The notes: a model not told the origin generated them from the sequence alone. DNA of 64,000 bases from Ophiura sarsii (GCA_035610835.1 CM069456.1:31665359-31729358), one strand, 5' to 3'. Counted from the stretch's first letter, positions 34,513 to 48,725 are shown. Made by a program: numbers and translations.

Positions 34513-36521
34513 ACATGTAAACTAAAAAAACCATACTTACACTAAAGTTGGTTTGACATCTCCAATGGTGGTTTAGGCCAAAATTACCCCGTTTTAACGT
34601 GACATGTCTTTCTATTTTGGACAAACCGTACCAACCATCATATCCTAAGCTGTCAATTCATAAATTAACTCCCTCACGCATGTTAACGTTGATCGTTACT
34701 CAATACCAAGCGTACAATGTAAATACAGCGCTCGTCATTATAATACAAGGTGGCGCACTACCAATTCACTGCGCGGTAACTCAGACGACGGTGGACACGA
34801 ACGGCCGTTAATTTTGAATTTCCGTTGGTTTCAATGTAACAATGGATTTTGATTATATGACCCCATAGAATTCCGATCACACGTTGGAATTAAATTATTT
34901 CATCCTAAAACCACTGTCGGTGGGTAACCATCCGCAGTGTCAGTATCAATTTTTTGAATTTAAACCGTTGTTAAGCGTTCGTCCGATTCACTTGATCACG
35001 GTACCTCGTTCGCATATTTTTACCTGAATATTCGTGAATACGCCCGTGTCCAGCGTCGTCTGCGGTAACTGATTGTAGAAGGACGTAGTTTCCCAGCATC
35101 TGTGCCTGCATACGTCATTGTGATGCTTGACACGGTTGGCACCAATTTTGAATTTTCCTACGTGTGGATTTTGATAAAACAATTCCCCTCAAAATAATGC
35201 ACGTTATGAAACTAAATTATTTCATCCTAAATCATTTGGAGTTAATACAAGTTTGACTCCGGTTACTATGGGCGCACGTCACACGAGGTTGACCTTACGT
35301 AAACGTATGCGGGGTCAACCTCACCCCCCAAAAGGTGCAACGGACATCCGTAGTACCCAATACGTAAATTGGACCTCGGCTTTGATTGGTTACCTGCATT
35401 TTGTGAGTTTTAATCATGCGCGTTAAGTTGATCGAAGTGCGCCTGCGTATGAAGGACTGTGGCCAGGAGAATATGTACCGAAGGTCCATTAACAGGAATA
35501 TGCAAATCGCATAATAACTGTATAATGACCAGGTTGTAAACAGAGGATGATTGTCAATCAATATTTCTTTTGGAGGAACGGAAGATGATTATGTGAACAT
35601 TCGTGTACATCTCTATTTAGGCCGTACTGCAAAACTTGTCCGTATGGCTCATACTGTTATGGCGCTGTATTATTTGTGTTATTGTATTCAATTTATCCCG
35701 TTCCAATGTCTAGAAACACTGTAATTAGGCGTGCACATAAATAGACACGCTTGCTTTTACTGGACGTCATTCGTCATCTCCACATATTGTGACAGTTGGA
35801 CTGGCAATTTATGTGCGTTGTCATGCTTAATTAAACATGTTGTGTGTGGTCTCTGTTCAAGTAACTGAAATAAATGTAATGTATAGATGGTAGCTTATGA
35901 CTGTGTGATATGATGTTCATTATTGTGCAAGCGAGTGCTATCACTAATGCTAAACCTAACATAACGATACGTATAAGTTTGCGAAAGTAATATTTCGCAT
36001 CACCAGACGAACAAGCACCATTATTATTATATATGGGCTTTCCAAACGGTGCAATAAAAGTGCGTATTGAAAGTTCCCGGATGTGCGTCCAATGTTCAAA
36101 AAATATTGCCGTCCAATATTTTTTGTGCGGCGCAGAAGATCGGGCTAACTTATTTAGTTTTATAAAAACAGTCTGTTATATAAATAATAATCATAATACT
36201 ATTTTTGGCGAGTCTGTCTGTCTGTCTCTAAGTCTGTCTGTGTATGCGCACCAACCAAGTGTTAAAAGATAACTTTATACTTTCATTGTATTTATATAAT
36301 CGCCCTATATATTGATTTATCTATGTAACATAATTGCTTATTTGTATTACCTCATCCATTACCATTTTTCCAAAGGGGTTGTTGACACGTATAAGCTCTC
36401 CGTGAGTTTTTTTCAACGACGCCTTGCATATATTATGCTATTGTTTTGTTAAAAAAAAATTGCTCTGACTTTGTATTGATATGTTGTATATGCGAAATAA
36501 ATAAACCTGTAAACCTGTAAA

Positions 36522-36740
36522 CCAGTATCGCTCAATACTGGTACGATTTTACTGTTTTACGGTTTATATGTTCCACTATCGGGCGATACTGGTACACATG
36601 TTATACCAATAGTTATTTGTCCCAGTGTTGAACAAAACTGTTACATAATCGTGTTCCAGTATCGCCCGATACTGGAACATTGACTTTGTACCAATATCGA
36701 ACGATACTGGTGGTGTTCCAGTATCGGACGATACTAGTAC
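36522..36740. repeat. Cluster of five CCAGTATCG palindromes, unit 2
   Basis: Near-identical copy of the unit 1 cluster with the same five palindromes in order. No counterpart exists in unit 3 because that part of the unit is missing. Confidence 0.85.
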
Positions 36741-37554
36741 AGTCCAGAAATCAGGGACCTAAAGTATACTTTTCCTATGAACTTGTATATGTCAATTACG
36801 ACCAACGGATTGAATTCGTACATTAATAACTGCCCTTGGATCAACTATTGTCAAGAAGTTTCTCAGTGTTTTCAAAATTTTAAACGTAGAACATTTTTCA
36901 TCGAGGAGACACATATTAATGCACCGGTAACCGTATCGTTGATATTGGTATTATATATGATAATCACAAGAGCAATTTAAATCAAACCCGCTATAACATA
37001 AACTAATACGTTGTATACTAAATTATTTTGATAACGTTGAATCTACAATAATTCTACAATAAATATTTAATAATAATTCAATGTTACCATGGTAACCAGA
37101 TACACCGTAGTTTTCACAATTCCTTTCCCAGCTCAAACTTCATTACATTAAGGGATTGTTATTTATACAAACAATATGTGAAGGGTTTATACGTATTTCT
37201 TTATTGTTATCATATATGTATGCATATTACGAAAGTATTCATGGGAAATACCGCATCTATCCCCGAGCTATATATGAACGTTTACAAGAATATTGTATTG
37301 GTCTGCTCGTAGAGCTATATGGTTTCTTTATTTTCCATCATTGTGTAAGACAAACTTTAAATTACCAGATATTTTATATAAATTACGTTAATATCGGTTG
37401 AGACATCCTGTACATGCTGTACATGTTTATCATTATAGTAATACACAATTAAAATGTTGAATGCATAGAAAAAGTATAACAAATGAGTAAGATATTATAG
37501 AAAATCAATTTCTATTCAAACGTTAGACAGCGTATACTAGTATCATTGCATTAT

Positions 37555-38359
37555 AGGGTGTCCCTAAAAAGGGTGCATGTGTTCCACGTTATTGCCCTGA
37601 TTGATTATACAGAAGTTGGCTGTAAAATATTTGGCTTTCAGATGCCGTTTATTTGACTATGTTTACTTTTCTCAATCTACAGATATGTTTGATCAGTGCA
37701 GTAACGAGTACTCAAAATCGGGCATTGACCACTTTTAGAAAAATATGTTTTTTGTGGAATGTGTCATTGTCATCATTAAACATTTCGTATTTGGATTTAA
37801 TATCTATACTAATTTCAAGATGATTAAATAAACTTTCATATGCCGGTTGTTTTGTTGAATTCGCTTGAGTATAACCAAATATATGCTTGTTTGACCACGA
37901 GAAAACAAAATTGAATTTGGGCCATTTTTATCCATGTGTAACATTGCTGTTATGTTGAAAGCTTTGAAGCATTTGTTCTTAGCAAATGGCACAAATTTGA
38001 CTTTTAGTGATCAACTTTAATCAAGCATATGTTTGATAAGTTAAAGTGAATGAGACAAATCAAACAGCATTTGAAAGGTAATTGAGTCATATTGAAGCTC
38101 AAATGATCATCAACTAGTAATGACTTATTATTAAATGAGCAAAATGACCCTTTCCACAAGCATTTTTTTTTTCTCCTAAAAAGTGGCACAACATTATTAA
38201 GTGACCGTGTGATTGATTAAGCATATTGTTGGATTGGAAAGAGCGATTACAATAAAACCAACGGTATGTGAAAGCCAACTAAATTATCTTTAATCTCTAA
38301 ATACTGTGTAATGAATGAGGGAAATGACCCACGTGAATCCTTTTTTTTAGGGACACCCT
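37555..38359. mobile_element. ~805-bp non-autonomous element with GGGTGTCCC ends, unit 2
   Basis: Second copy of the element at 15,390-16,210, in the same position within the duplicated segment and nearly identical, with a short internal deletion near 37,628. Confidence 0.65.
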
Positions 38360-41300
38360 GTACAAAAGGATTTCATCATATGCGGGAAAATAGTCAATTA
38401 AGTCAAACAATTGATATAAACACTGATTTTTGTTCAAATACAAACCATTAGTGCGACAAATCAATAGATACAGAAATGTGTACATCCTGAAATGAACCAA
38501 TTAATGACGGATTGCAAAGTGAATTGTTTTTACCATCTAGAAAACGTGTTTATACCCTAAGACTTGTTATCTCATTGCTAATGATATGTTAGATGTTTAA
38601 ATCCCCGATTTTTGTAAAATGGGTTCGACTGATCGTTTATGACTGATCATGTTTAATTTTAATTTCACATCCCCTATTAGCCTATAACACATACAATATC
38701 GATACACAATAAAGGAAAAACATGTAAATCCCACATCAGTTCTCCATTTAGGTGGACGAACGCAGGGAAAATGGAGGAGAAAAAAGAAGAAAAAGAGCCA
38801 TGTTAAAACATTAAAAAAGATATCCGTATTAAAGGGACTTGCCCTGCATTATGATTGTACGTTGAGAGATGAATAATTGTCCTATGTTTAAACCAACAGT
38901 TTTGTTTCATTTACTAAAAGTTATCAATTATTTCCAGTAAAATATGCAACACTTAGCAAAAGATGTTTGCTGTCTTGTTTAGTTGATGTATAGACAAAAT
39001 CTTATAGAGGTTGTATATTTGTATAAAACATTATGATTTTTTAGAATTTTAGTAATTTAGTATTTTGTCAGGTGTAAGGGAATTTGGAATCCCTTATCGT
39101 CCCACAGTTTGTATTGGAATTCTAGAAAGAAAATGAGACTTGAATAAGTGCCGGTATGTCTGAACAGCGACGATTTGTTACAAAACCAAAACATTAAATG
39201 TCCATAACTTGATAATTTATATTTGAAGTTCTGAGAAAAAGTGATTTTCAATAACCCGTAACTTTGGTTAGAAATGTGATATAACATTGACTTTGGTACC
39301 AAAATGTTCCTTAACTAACACATATTATTATGACATAAGTAACTTGGTATGCATATGTTCCTCATTGTCCCTCATGTACACACATTGAGTCATTTCTTTT
39401 TATACTTGACTTCTCTTGTGCTGTTCAGTGTTATAACAGCAGCATATTTTCAAAAATAAAGTTAAGACCTCACACAAAATAGTTAGTAAAGTCCCTTGTC
39501 TTATTTTGTTCAGTTTTGACAACATAGCATTTTTTAAAGACAAGTCCCCTTTGAACTTTCGCAGCAATCAGTAGTTATTGAATTGATCACGTGTATTTTG
39601 GTATATGAAGCAAAAATCTACAAAAATTGAAACGGGCTATTTTTATCAACTAATTTGAAATACACAGAAAGTTGCTTACATATTTAAAATTTTATGAACA
39701 GTTAAAAGTTACAGGTGCATTTTAGTGACTTACTTACTTTTTATGAGATCTTTATATCAAAGGATACATTTGGATTGCAAGTGAAATGGACCATTAAAAT
39801 TTGTCAAATTTATTATTTGAACTATAACACAGATCATGGTTGTCGACATTTGTTTTATTTAGAATTGTGTAACTCTTACATAGATTTTTTTACTAATACT
39901 ACACTGATACACTTTTATATGTGATATTTTAGGTATATGTACTTTTATAGGTATATCTACACAAGTATTAACATATTTGTGTTGTTTGAGAGAAATGTGA
40001 AGTCAATGCAAGCCTGCTGATGTGAATAATGCCACATCCCTGTGAAGGTGGAATGCTATTGCGAGCATATCAACATCTACACTAACATATTGATTTGTCT
40101 CATTTCTCCAGAAACAAGACATACGCAGGGTACTGACCCAACTTTATACAACATTAAAGAAGATTTCCTGTAAAGTTCAGCATGCTTAGCACCACGTTGA
40201 CAACAGGAATTTCCCCGAAACAAACAGTGCAAAATATGTGTTAAAGTAATTATCAGCTGGAGATCGTCTGACTTCCACCTTCATAATACATGGTACAGAT
40301 AAGATATGAAAAAGAAGTTGAATCCCAACTAAAATGTGTTATTCGAAAAATAAAGGGTCTTTAAGAAAAACAAGAGAGCACTTAATTGGAGTCACATCAA
40401 TTGTACTACTTGCAGCAGGATTTTCTTAAAGGCCCCTGTTTGACAATATTACAAGCCTTTCATTGCAATGTAATGTCAATGGTAGCCAGTAGACACTGGA
40501 AACAGAAATCAGTGGTCATGTGATGAAAGTAAAGCATGCTGGTAGTGCTCAAGAAATCTTCTTTAATACAACACATTTTTAATCACAATGTACAACTTAC
40601 TTTCATAGTGTTGCTATCTTGAAACGATGTTATACAAATAAACCATATAGAATACATTTAATGATACCAGCAGTAAGTGTAATTTTTAAATGTTTGTTCT
40701 TATTCTGTATCGTATAACTCGTATAAAAAGTCATTTTTTTAATTTGGTGTCAAATCACAAGATTTAATTTAAAAAAAGTTATTTGATTGATTAAAGCAAT
40801 ATTATGAGATTTTTTTCAAAATTATACACTTATTTCCCTCTCTCTAATATGAAGTTACTTACCATGAATGACTTTCATGGACTCATAAATCGATATTGAC
40901 CATATTTTCCGAAACTATCACAGACCTTTACTAAATCATAAAGGAAATCTGCTTCCAATTTGTGGCATCTGAACGATACTAGTACAGAATCTGGGACCTA
41001 AAGTACACTTTCCGACTTTTTTTCTTGCTAATGAAACTACATATTACGAAGAAATAATTTAGGTTGAAATCAGAGCATGTCTAAAATGGTTACCTGTGTA
41101 TCTTTTAAAATGTTACATATGTAGTGACCCCAATTGACCGTTACATTTTAAACGCTGAACATCCGTTGTTGGGACAAGTAGCATATTTAATGAAAGGTAA
41201 AGGAAAAGTGAACACAACTGAAGGGTAGGTATACACAAGATATATTTTTGTTTATGAAAGTGCAGACTTTTGTGAATATAACCAGCATGCGTTGGTATAT

Positions 41301-41642
41301 TACATTTGAATAACTAATTACTAACACGTGTCCAGCTCTGTTGTCTATCTAATATTATAAAGACGACGGTCGCCATTGTTGGATAAGCCTAAGCTTAAAA
41401 CAATGAAAGTAAAAGAATTTCATAATCACTGAAATACCAACAACAGGTTTTCGTGGTTTGGATCCCAAAGTTGTGCATGACTCGAATTTAAAGATTATTT
41501 CTTTCAAATAAGTGAAAGGAGATGCTTCTTAAAATACTTACACTGTTGATTGAAAAAGAGACACATAAACATTTTTGAAGATAATTACGTCATTCGTTAA
41601 TAGACATACGATGATCACAGGTATTAACATCACATTGAAATA

Positions 41643-44600
41643 TTACATGGTTTTTAAAGTTATCGTTTGCGGATTATTTTTGTTTGCATTTTTCTTTCGA
41701 TAATTTGAAATAATTTCTGCAGTTGTGTATAAATATGGATTGATTGCGGAATTAATTGGTATCACAAAGGTAACCAACCATGCAAACACTGACGGGGGTA
41801 ATTCAATAATCCTCGCCTGAACCAGTATTCCAAGGATAATCACCGGCGATATACACATGAAATCTGTAGCAACTATCGCAGTTACTTTACTGGTGAGTCT
41901 TATTTGTTCGTCCATATCAGGAGTGCGTCCAGACTGTTTTGCTGACTTCATAACAGCTCTAACAATCTCTATGTAACACCCTAGAATAATGAGATAACAT
42001 AAACAGTTCAAACCGAGAAATAGTACTGTTGAAAAATACAGGCCGTTAACCAGACCTGTAAATTGTGTAGTAAATGTCCTCTCCAAAAATCCCAAATTAC
42101 TAATTATGATCTTGGTGGCATTTTGACTATTGGAATAAGTTTTGGTTAAAGCTAATGGCAAACCAATACACACATGCGAGTTATCGTAAAACAAAAAGTT
42201 CCTTCCAGCTAAAACTGACGGGACAACACCCAATGCTATTGAAAACGCCCAAATCAGTACCGATGTCACAATTGTTGATCGTGTACCTAATCTTTTAGTG
42301 GAGTATGGGTATTTGATACAAAGAAATCTGTCAATACTTATCAAAACTAGAAAGAAAACTGACAATTCTGTCGATGCTATTGCCAGTGCCCCTGATATTC
42401 TGCAGGTAATGCCATTTCTCCAGGTTTCAGATTGCATTGGGAAGTCGTCCCCATAGTAGATATCGGCACATGCAACAATAATCATGTAATAGCCCATGAG
42501 TGAATCAGACATAGCCAGATTACTTAGCAATAAATCCTGCACTTTATATTTTTTAGTATTGATCTTTCTCCAAACCAAAACAAATACATTCCCAGCAAGT
42601 GCATTGATACCAATGATCCACATCAGAACAACTAATACCCTGTCTGATAACAACCGATCACATGTGAGATAAGGGGATCTTTTATCTGATGCACTGCATT
42701 TAACACCCTTAGGTGCATAACACTCGCATATTTCATGCTCATTTACAGCCAACTGCGAATTTTCAGGAAGGGCAGAAAAGGTATCGCGAGTTACATATTT
42801 CAATAAATTATTTCTTATTTGAAAGTAAGATAATCGAGTCAAGTGCTTGATATTTGGACACTCTGTCAACTTATTGCCAGATAAATCAATGGAAGATATA
42901 TTTACCAGATCTTTGAATATATTAAAATCAAGGTGTGTTAGCATATTATCACCCAATCCAAGAATGCGTAAATGAAACAATCTGTCAAAAATGCCCGCGC
43001 TCAACCTCTGTAATTGATTAACTTCCAAAAAGAGATATTCCACATTGCGTACGCCATTAAACACATCCGTAGGCAATGATACAATCTGGTTTTTACCAAT
43101 GAGTAGTTTTTTTAGATTATCCAAACCATTAAACACGCGAAGATTTACTGTAGTCAGGTGATTCCCGTGAAGGTATAGTTCATTCAAGTTTTCTAAATCT
43201 ACAAACAAATTTTCCGGTATTGTTGTCAAATTATTGTAATTCAGAGACAGGTAAGTTAACTTTCCCAACCCCAAAAATGTATTTTTATCCAAGGTAACCA
43301 ACTGGTTCATATGCAGCCACAGTTGAATCAAATTTGTAAGGTCCACAAATATAGTACTTGGTAATGTTGTCAATTTATTGCCCTGTATTATAAGGACAAC
43401 TACCTTACTTAATCCCGCAAATGTACGATTACTCAAGATCAATTGGTTATAATCAAGCCCAAGTTGGATCAAATTGTCTAGCTCCTGAAATAGACTATCC
43501 GGTAATGTTGTCAAATTATTGCTAGCTAGAGCCAGCAGAGCTAATCTACCCAATCCAAAAAATGTTTGCTCGTCTAAAGTGACTAATTGGTTACTTTTCA
43601 GATACAGTTGTTTCAAGTTATCCAGTCCTTTGAATATAGTCCCTGGTAAGGTTATAACATTATTACCATTAAGAACCAATAAAGTTACTCTACCCAACCC
43701 CAAAAATGTACTCTCATCTAAGGTGACTAATTGGTTTCTTTGCAGCCACAGTTGATTCAAGTTGTCCAGACCCTTAAATACAGTTCCTGGCAATGTAACT
43801 AATTCATTGTCATCCAGAGATAGGACAGCTAACTTACCCAAACCATGAAACGTGCTTTCATTCATAGTTACCAACCTATTGAATTGCAGATACAGCTCAA
43901 ACATATTTTCAAGCCCTCTAAACAAACCACCTGGTAATATGGTCAATTCGTTGTTATGCAAATGCAAGTGAGTTATTAATGTTAACCCCTGAAATAAATC
44001 TTCATCAAGTTTGGTCAATTTATTTCCATTAATAAACAGGCGATTTAGCAAATGTGATCCCCAAAAGGCCCCTGGGTAGGGTCCTTGAAAATCAGTCAAA
44101 CCCGAAAACAAATTGCTTTCAAGTTTCACTATGTTGTTATTGCTTAGATCTAAAACAAGTGTATCAAGTGGGTACATAATCAGTAATTTGTGGGTTTGAA
44201 GCAAACCATCATCAATGCATTCAAGCAGCACTTCTTTGTGGCGAATAGTGGCATTACAATTTGATGGAAATATCAGTCTACATCTATCATTATGAAGTAG
44301 ATCACACGTGATTTTGTCATTATAACCCTTCACTCGTTTGCAACGTGGTGTCTGATTTACTTTGGTATCGGATAAGACAACAGTATTAGATTCTGGGCAC
44401 ACATAGCCTGAATCTGATGCTGATATCGCACTGACCAAGATACTGACATTACCTTGCAGATTTAAGTGAATACTGTCCTGAAGAAGAACGCTACTGCATA
44501 CCTCTGCATCTACGTTTTCATTTCTGTAAATAACAACATACCTATTTTTACAGTCTATCAAGTCTCCTTGTCTTTCAACATACAGGGAAAATGGTTCCTT

Positions 44601-44879
44601 TGAAACGTTACTGGCTGGTATATCGATCCGAGCGTGATATCCCTGCGTTGCATTAATCTGGAGACTGCATGTATGATATGCACTTCCATGTAAGAAAACG
44701 GAATTTTCGCTGGAATTTCTATCTTCAAAGTAACATCCTTGAATATCGTTGCTGTCAATTACATTCCATAGCGGAGTCACCAATAGTTGAGCTGATGCCA
44801 CCGACCATTTATGAACAATAGTATTGTGAAGTAGAACCATTATAATGAAGACGAATCGCAAATCGAAAACGACGGCCAT
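41643..44879 (-). CDS. CUB-like/LRR/seven-helix GPCR, copy 3 (LGR/GRL101-like)
   Basis: Third tandem copy, intact, 1,078 codons from the ATG at 44,879. It has the same domain order as copy 2: signal peptide, CUB-like domain, cysteine cap, about 19 leucine-rich repeats, LGR-type hinge, seven helices ending in NPYLY and a short tail. Differences from the other copies are scattered. In the helices it matches copy 2 (GDDFPMQSETWRNG, LCIKYPYSTKRLGT), whereas copy 1 has ENFPMQSEAWRTG and ICIKYPYSSKRLGR. In several N-terminal and LRR positions it matches copy 1 instead (HKWSV, NVIDSNDIQG, GGLFRGLENMFELY). Private changes include CYAPKGV in the hinge and LKTM at the C-terminus. The mixture suggests conversion among copies. 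Function is inferred only from family resemblance; no ligand can be named. Confidence 0.93.
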   Translation of the reverse strand: MAVVFDLRFVFIIMVLLHNTIVHKWSVASAQLLVTPLWNVIDSNDIQGCYFEDRNSSENSVFLHGSAYHTCSLQINATQGYHARIDIPASNVSKEPFSLYVERQGDLIDCKNRYVVIYRNENVDAEVCSSVLLQDSIHLNLQGNVSILVSAISASDSGYVCPESNTVVLSDTKVNQTPRCKRVKGYNDKITCDLLHNDRCRLIFPSNCNATIRHKEVLLECIDDGLLQTHKLLIMYPLDTLVLDLSNNNIVKLESNLFSGLTDFQGPYPGAFWGSHLLNRLFINGNKLTKLDEDLFQGLTLITHLHLHNNELTILPGGLFRGLENMFELYLQFNRLVTMNESTFHGLGKLAVLSLDDNELVTLPGTVFKGLDNLNQLWLQRNQLVTLDESTFLGLGRVTLLVLNGNNVITLPGTIFKGLDNLKQLYLKSNQLVTLDEQTFFGLGRLALLALASNNLTTLPDSLFQELDNLIQLGLDYNQLILSNRTFAGLSKVVVLIIQGNKLTTLPSTIFVDLTNLIQLWLHMNQLVTLDKNTFLGLGKLTYLSLNYNNLTTIPENLFVDLENLNELYLHGNHLTTVNLRVFNGLDNLKKLLIGKNQIVSLPTDVFNGVRNVEYLFLEVNQLQRLSAGIFDRLFHLRILGLGDNMLTHLDFNIFKDLVNISSIDLSGNKLTECPNIKHLTRLSYFQIRNNLLKYVTRDTFSALPENSQLAVNEHEICECYAPKGVKCSASDKRSPYLTCDRLLSDRVLVVLMWIIGINALAGNVFVLVWRKINTKKYKVQDLLLSNLAMSDSLMGYYMIIVACADIYYGDDFPMQSETWRNGITCRISGALAIASTELSVFFLVLISIDRFLCIKYPYSTKRLGTRSTIVTSVLIWAFSIALGVVPSVLAGRNFLFYDNSHVCIGLPLALTKTYSNSQNATKIIISNLGFLERTFTTQFTGLVNGLYFSTVLFLGLNCLCYLIILGCYIEIVRAVMKSAKQSGRTPDMDEQIRLTSKVTAIVATDFMCISPVIILGILVQARIIELPPSVFAWLVTFVIPINSAINPYLYTTAEIISNYRKKNANKNNPQTITLKTM

Positions 44880-46362
44880 GGTTGGCAAATAGATGAATCA
44901 CTATCTGGTCTCTTGTCAGTGATTTCGTACAGGATTAACGATTGTTAGGTTAACTTAGGCTCGTCTTAGAAGTCTTGTTTTGTTCGAACTTGTACTAAAC
45001 CAACCCCGCAGAAGTATAAGGGGCTACTGGCTACTACTGTATATCAAATCCCAACCGCTGAAGTAGTATTCACTACCGCTTTGGTAAAATATCTGGAGTA
45101 AGTGCGATCAGGGCGGAAGCTATCACCTGTCAAGTACATGTTTCACCAAAATAATAATAAACCCCGTAGTAACCACTAAAGTACTAGTAGTGTTCAAGTC
45201 TACTGCCGTAGACTATACCACACCGATTGACGAAGATGTGATGTATAATATCTACCATTAATAACTACCCGTCGTAGTTTCGTTGTTCATTGGCGCAGTA
45301 AACCGACATGATCTACAGGTAGCCTTTACTTTTCATGAAGTAATGTGAAATGGTGGTACTATGTATAAACTGATACACATGCAGATGTACCGATTCAAAG
45401 TAGCATACGGCATAAGTCATGCCCTCCACGATAGCATATCTAAATGACAAAGTTGTAGTTGTACTAAACCATGCTTACTGTGTGAATCCGAATTGCTAGT
45501 CCCCGCAGATATGGTGAAACTGTACAGAAAAACTAACCACAACACAACTTTGAGTTCATTCTTAAATGTATGTATCGTCAATCCGAGAAAATCAAGTTGA
45601 AACACGAATTTATATTTCCAGCTATACTCGTCGGAGGATTTCATCAGAATACTAAAGACATGTCTGCGATTTTTTTCATGGAACGCCTTTTACAGCGTGT
45701 CTCAGAAAACCGGCAACTTATTTTAAAGGAGCTCTGTTTTCATCTTTATACCAAGTATTGTAATCATATTTGCATATTCTCGAAACCTTGAAATCTCTAA
45801 CGCGAGGTATGTCAGAAACCAATTGAACAATTTGACGGAAATCGACGGTGTTACAGCGGTGCAGCCCTGTTAACCACCCGATATCGTTCTGGCCTAATGA
45901 GTTCTAACACCAAACGAACATCGGCCTACATCAGTGAATTGATCGATACACACAATTTATTACTATTTGAACCAGTGTTTCTATATTTGAATGAACCTTG
46001 TTTTGGAAACTTAAAAGAAAATACCGGATGTTGTTACTTAACCATTTATATTCACAGTGCTAAGTGGCTGTGTCATTTTCTGTAAATCAATTTAACAATG
46101 TTGACTTTTTTTAAAAATTAATTTTTGGAGAATGTAAGGCAACCAGAATGTATAATGTATAAACATGATTGAAATCCACTGTGTCATACTGAAATTAAAA
46201 CACCATCAATACAAGTTGCAATTTTTAGTGTTGATCTGTTGAACAGGTTCTCGACATACCTCTCTTCACATGCGCATAATTTGAAAACTTATTAAATTTA
46301 TTATCATTTCACCACTCTAAATGTGAAGATCAAAGGTTTCTAGAACGTATAATCATGATTAA

Positions 46363-46650
46363 AGTGTTGCAGTGGTTAAGAGCGCTCGTATACTGCCGTG
46401 TAACGTAGTTCTGTTGGTTGATCGTTTGAGCGTGAGTTCAATACGATATACCAACACAGCCTCGTCCCCGTGCCTCCTTTAAACCTTGCAGATTGAAGTA
46501 GGCATGCTCATAGCGCACCGTGGTTCGGAAGTCACGTAGAAATGTTGGTCCCGTGTATCGGATGAGCTATCGCCGAGCATGTTAAAAGGTCACAGACTCC
46601 TTCATAAAGAGTAGGGGATCATCCCGGTCTGTGTCTGTGATATATACTCC
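46363..46650 (+). mobile_element. tRNA-derived SINE-like element, unit 3 copy
   Basis: Orthologous to the other two copies but more diverged: GTGTTGCAGTGG replaces GTGGTGCAGTGG at the head, and there are small indels in the body. Confidence 0.5.
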
Positions 46651-48334
46651 TAGGTTTCAGGAAAAGCGGTTAAATTCGGGCCTCTATCGTAGCGGAAGGG
46701 GGCGTCCATTTATGGACGTTAATTGCTAGCTAATTAAGCACGCAATGTCCAATTAGGACGAAAAGCGTATTGACGATGATGAGTGTAAAATTCAAACTAA
46801 AGATCTGTCAAAATAAGTTGCTGGTTTCTGGGACACGCTGTATCTATGATTTCATCCCAACGAACGTGTAGATCTGAGGACTATAGCCATAAAAGTAAAA
46901 TAATGGGACCGTTTGATTAATTTGAATTATAAATTGACCCGTAAATTCTTCTGCTTTGCTTATTTGTTATAGCAGCAATGGGCTCAGTTATTTATTCTTA
47001 TTGATTAAACTCACTTCTCTGGCATAGTACGTGAATAACATAGCACAGGTGTTTCTCCTATTTTATGCCATCTGTCTGTCCCTGTGTCTGGTATGCCATC
47101 TGCCATCTGTTTGTCCCCGTGTCTGTATTATAAACAAATAGTAAAGGTTGACAACCTACTGAAGAAAATTAATTAAGCAAGAAAATATCAAATGATTGAA
47201 CGCTAAATGTACAAGGCGTCGAAACGGACCTCTAAGCTAAGATCGGTCGGGCTGTTTTTTATCAAGATTTTCATGAAAGGTTTGGTGAATTCGAAGGAAT
47301 AAAAAATCGAAAAAATAATAATAAAACAAAAATCCTGATTAAAAAATGATTAAATAAATCTTTATTTCGAGAAAGCAAACGGTTGGTCGGGCTAAAAGGG
47401 TTTCCCCGTAGTCTAGGCGTCATTTCAAATCTTCATATAAACCAGTCAGTCATACATGGCATTTTATAATATTTCGTTCAGAAATAATGCAGATGCAATC
47501 TTTTACTTCACTCTCCTACATTTTATCTATCAGTATACATATATACAGACATTACAGACAACCACTTTTCATGTCTTCTCATGTATTTTTTTATGTTATT
47601 TTATTACACACCCGAGGTTACGACAGGGAAACATTTTGTATGGTTCTTAACGAACCTTTCCATCTCCCGCAATCAAACACGCCCGATTAAGTTTCAATTT
47701 TGACGAAAATGATGAATACAGTGCTCAAAAATATTACTTACCAGGTTGTATGCTCGTAAATTCAAAACTATAGCTCCTACGTAAAATTATTAGATCATAA
47801 AATTGAAAAGAGATTACTTCTTTTTAATATGAGATATTGCACGTAAAGACTTACTTAGTATTAACAAATATATGTGTCATACATCCAAATAAAGTCCGTT
47901 TTTCATTTTAGCATTTGCTTTTTCAGCCTCGGTCTAGCAATAGGCAGATTATTGATAAACTGGTAGGCCGCAACAACTCACCGGTCAATTCTTTAGTAAC
48001 GCATGGTTACTGGTTCAAGCCTGGGCTCATACATTTGTACCGAAATATGATGCTGCCATAGGCTTTGTGTTATGATCTTTTTGGATAAACGTTCTTAATT
48101 GTTAACCGATCTTCGCGAACATTATCTCAAATTGAAGAGGAGAAATTAATATTTTAAAGGAATCACTGCAAAACTAGTATACGTATGGCTCAAACGTATT
48201 AGGGATTTGTACATAAGACTCAGATTGGCGCCGTTGGTTCATTTGACAAGGGGTATCATGAACTTATGTATATACTGGGTACAAATATATAAATTTTTCG
48301 CGCATGTGCCCCCAAATCAATTTGAGTAGTAAAT

Positions 48335-48725
48335 TATCTTTGACGGTAACAGGGAAATCTACGTTAACAAATGAACTTGGAAGGAAATGCTGCAACAGGG
48401 AAACGTACGTTAACAAATGAACTAAGAAGGAAACGCTGTGACAGAGAACGTATGTCAACAAACGATTTTTGACGGAAACGCTGTAACAGGGAAACATACG
48501 TTAACAAATGAACTTGGATGGAAACGCTGTAACAGGGAAACGTATGTCAACAAATGATCTTTTAAGGAAATACTAGAATATGGAACGGTATGTTCAAAGG
48601 AAACGTTGGAGAAGGGAAAATATGCCATTGATTGATTTTTAAAGGACGTGTTAAAATAGGAAAACATACGCAAACAAATGATCTTTAAAGGACACGCTGT
48701 AACAGAGAAACGTACGCTTTTCCCA
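48335..48725. repeat. 46-bp minisatellite, unit 3
   Basis: Third copy of the array, with small losses in the first repeat. Short open frames on the minus strand here (within 48,264-48,748) are a by-product of the periodicity. Confidence 0.85.

Larger units (their letters stand above)
17824..39980. repeat. Segmental duplication, unit 2 of 3
   Basis: Second copy of the tandem unit, with an intact receptor gene. It is longer than unit 1 mainly because of two unit-specific transposon insertions (18,472-21,570 and 31,411-33,129) and a Tc1-like inverted dimer (33,222-34,512). Its last ~3.7 kb (36,250-39,980) matches 14,090-17,823 almost base for base, so those two stretches were copied or homogenised recently. 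Non-coding stretches outside the listed repeats (27,000-27,550, 29,760-31,380, 34,520-36,500, 38,360-39,980) hold nothing I can name. Confidence 0.85.
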
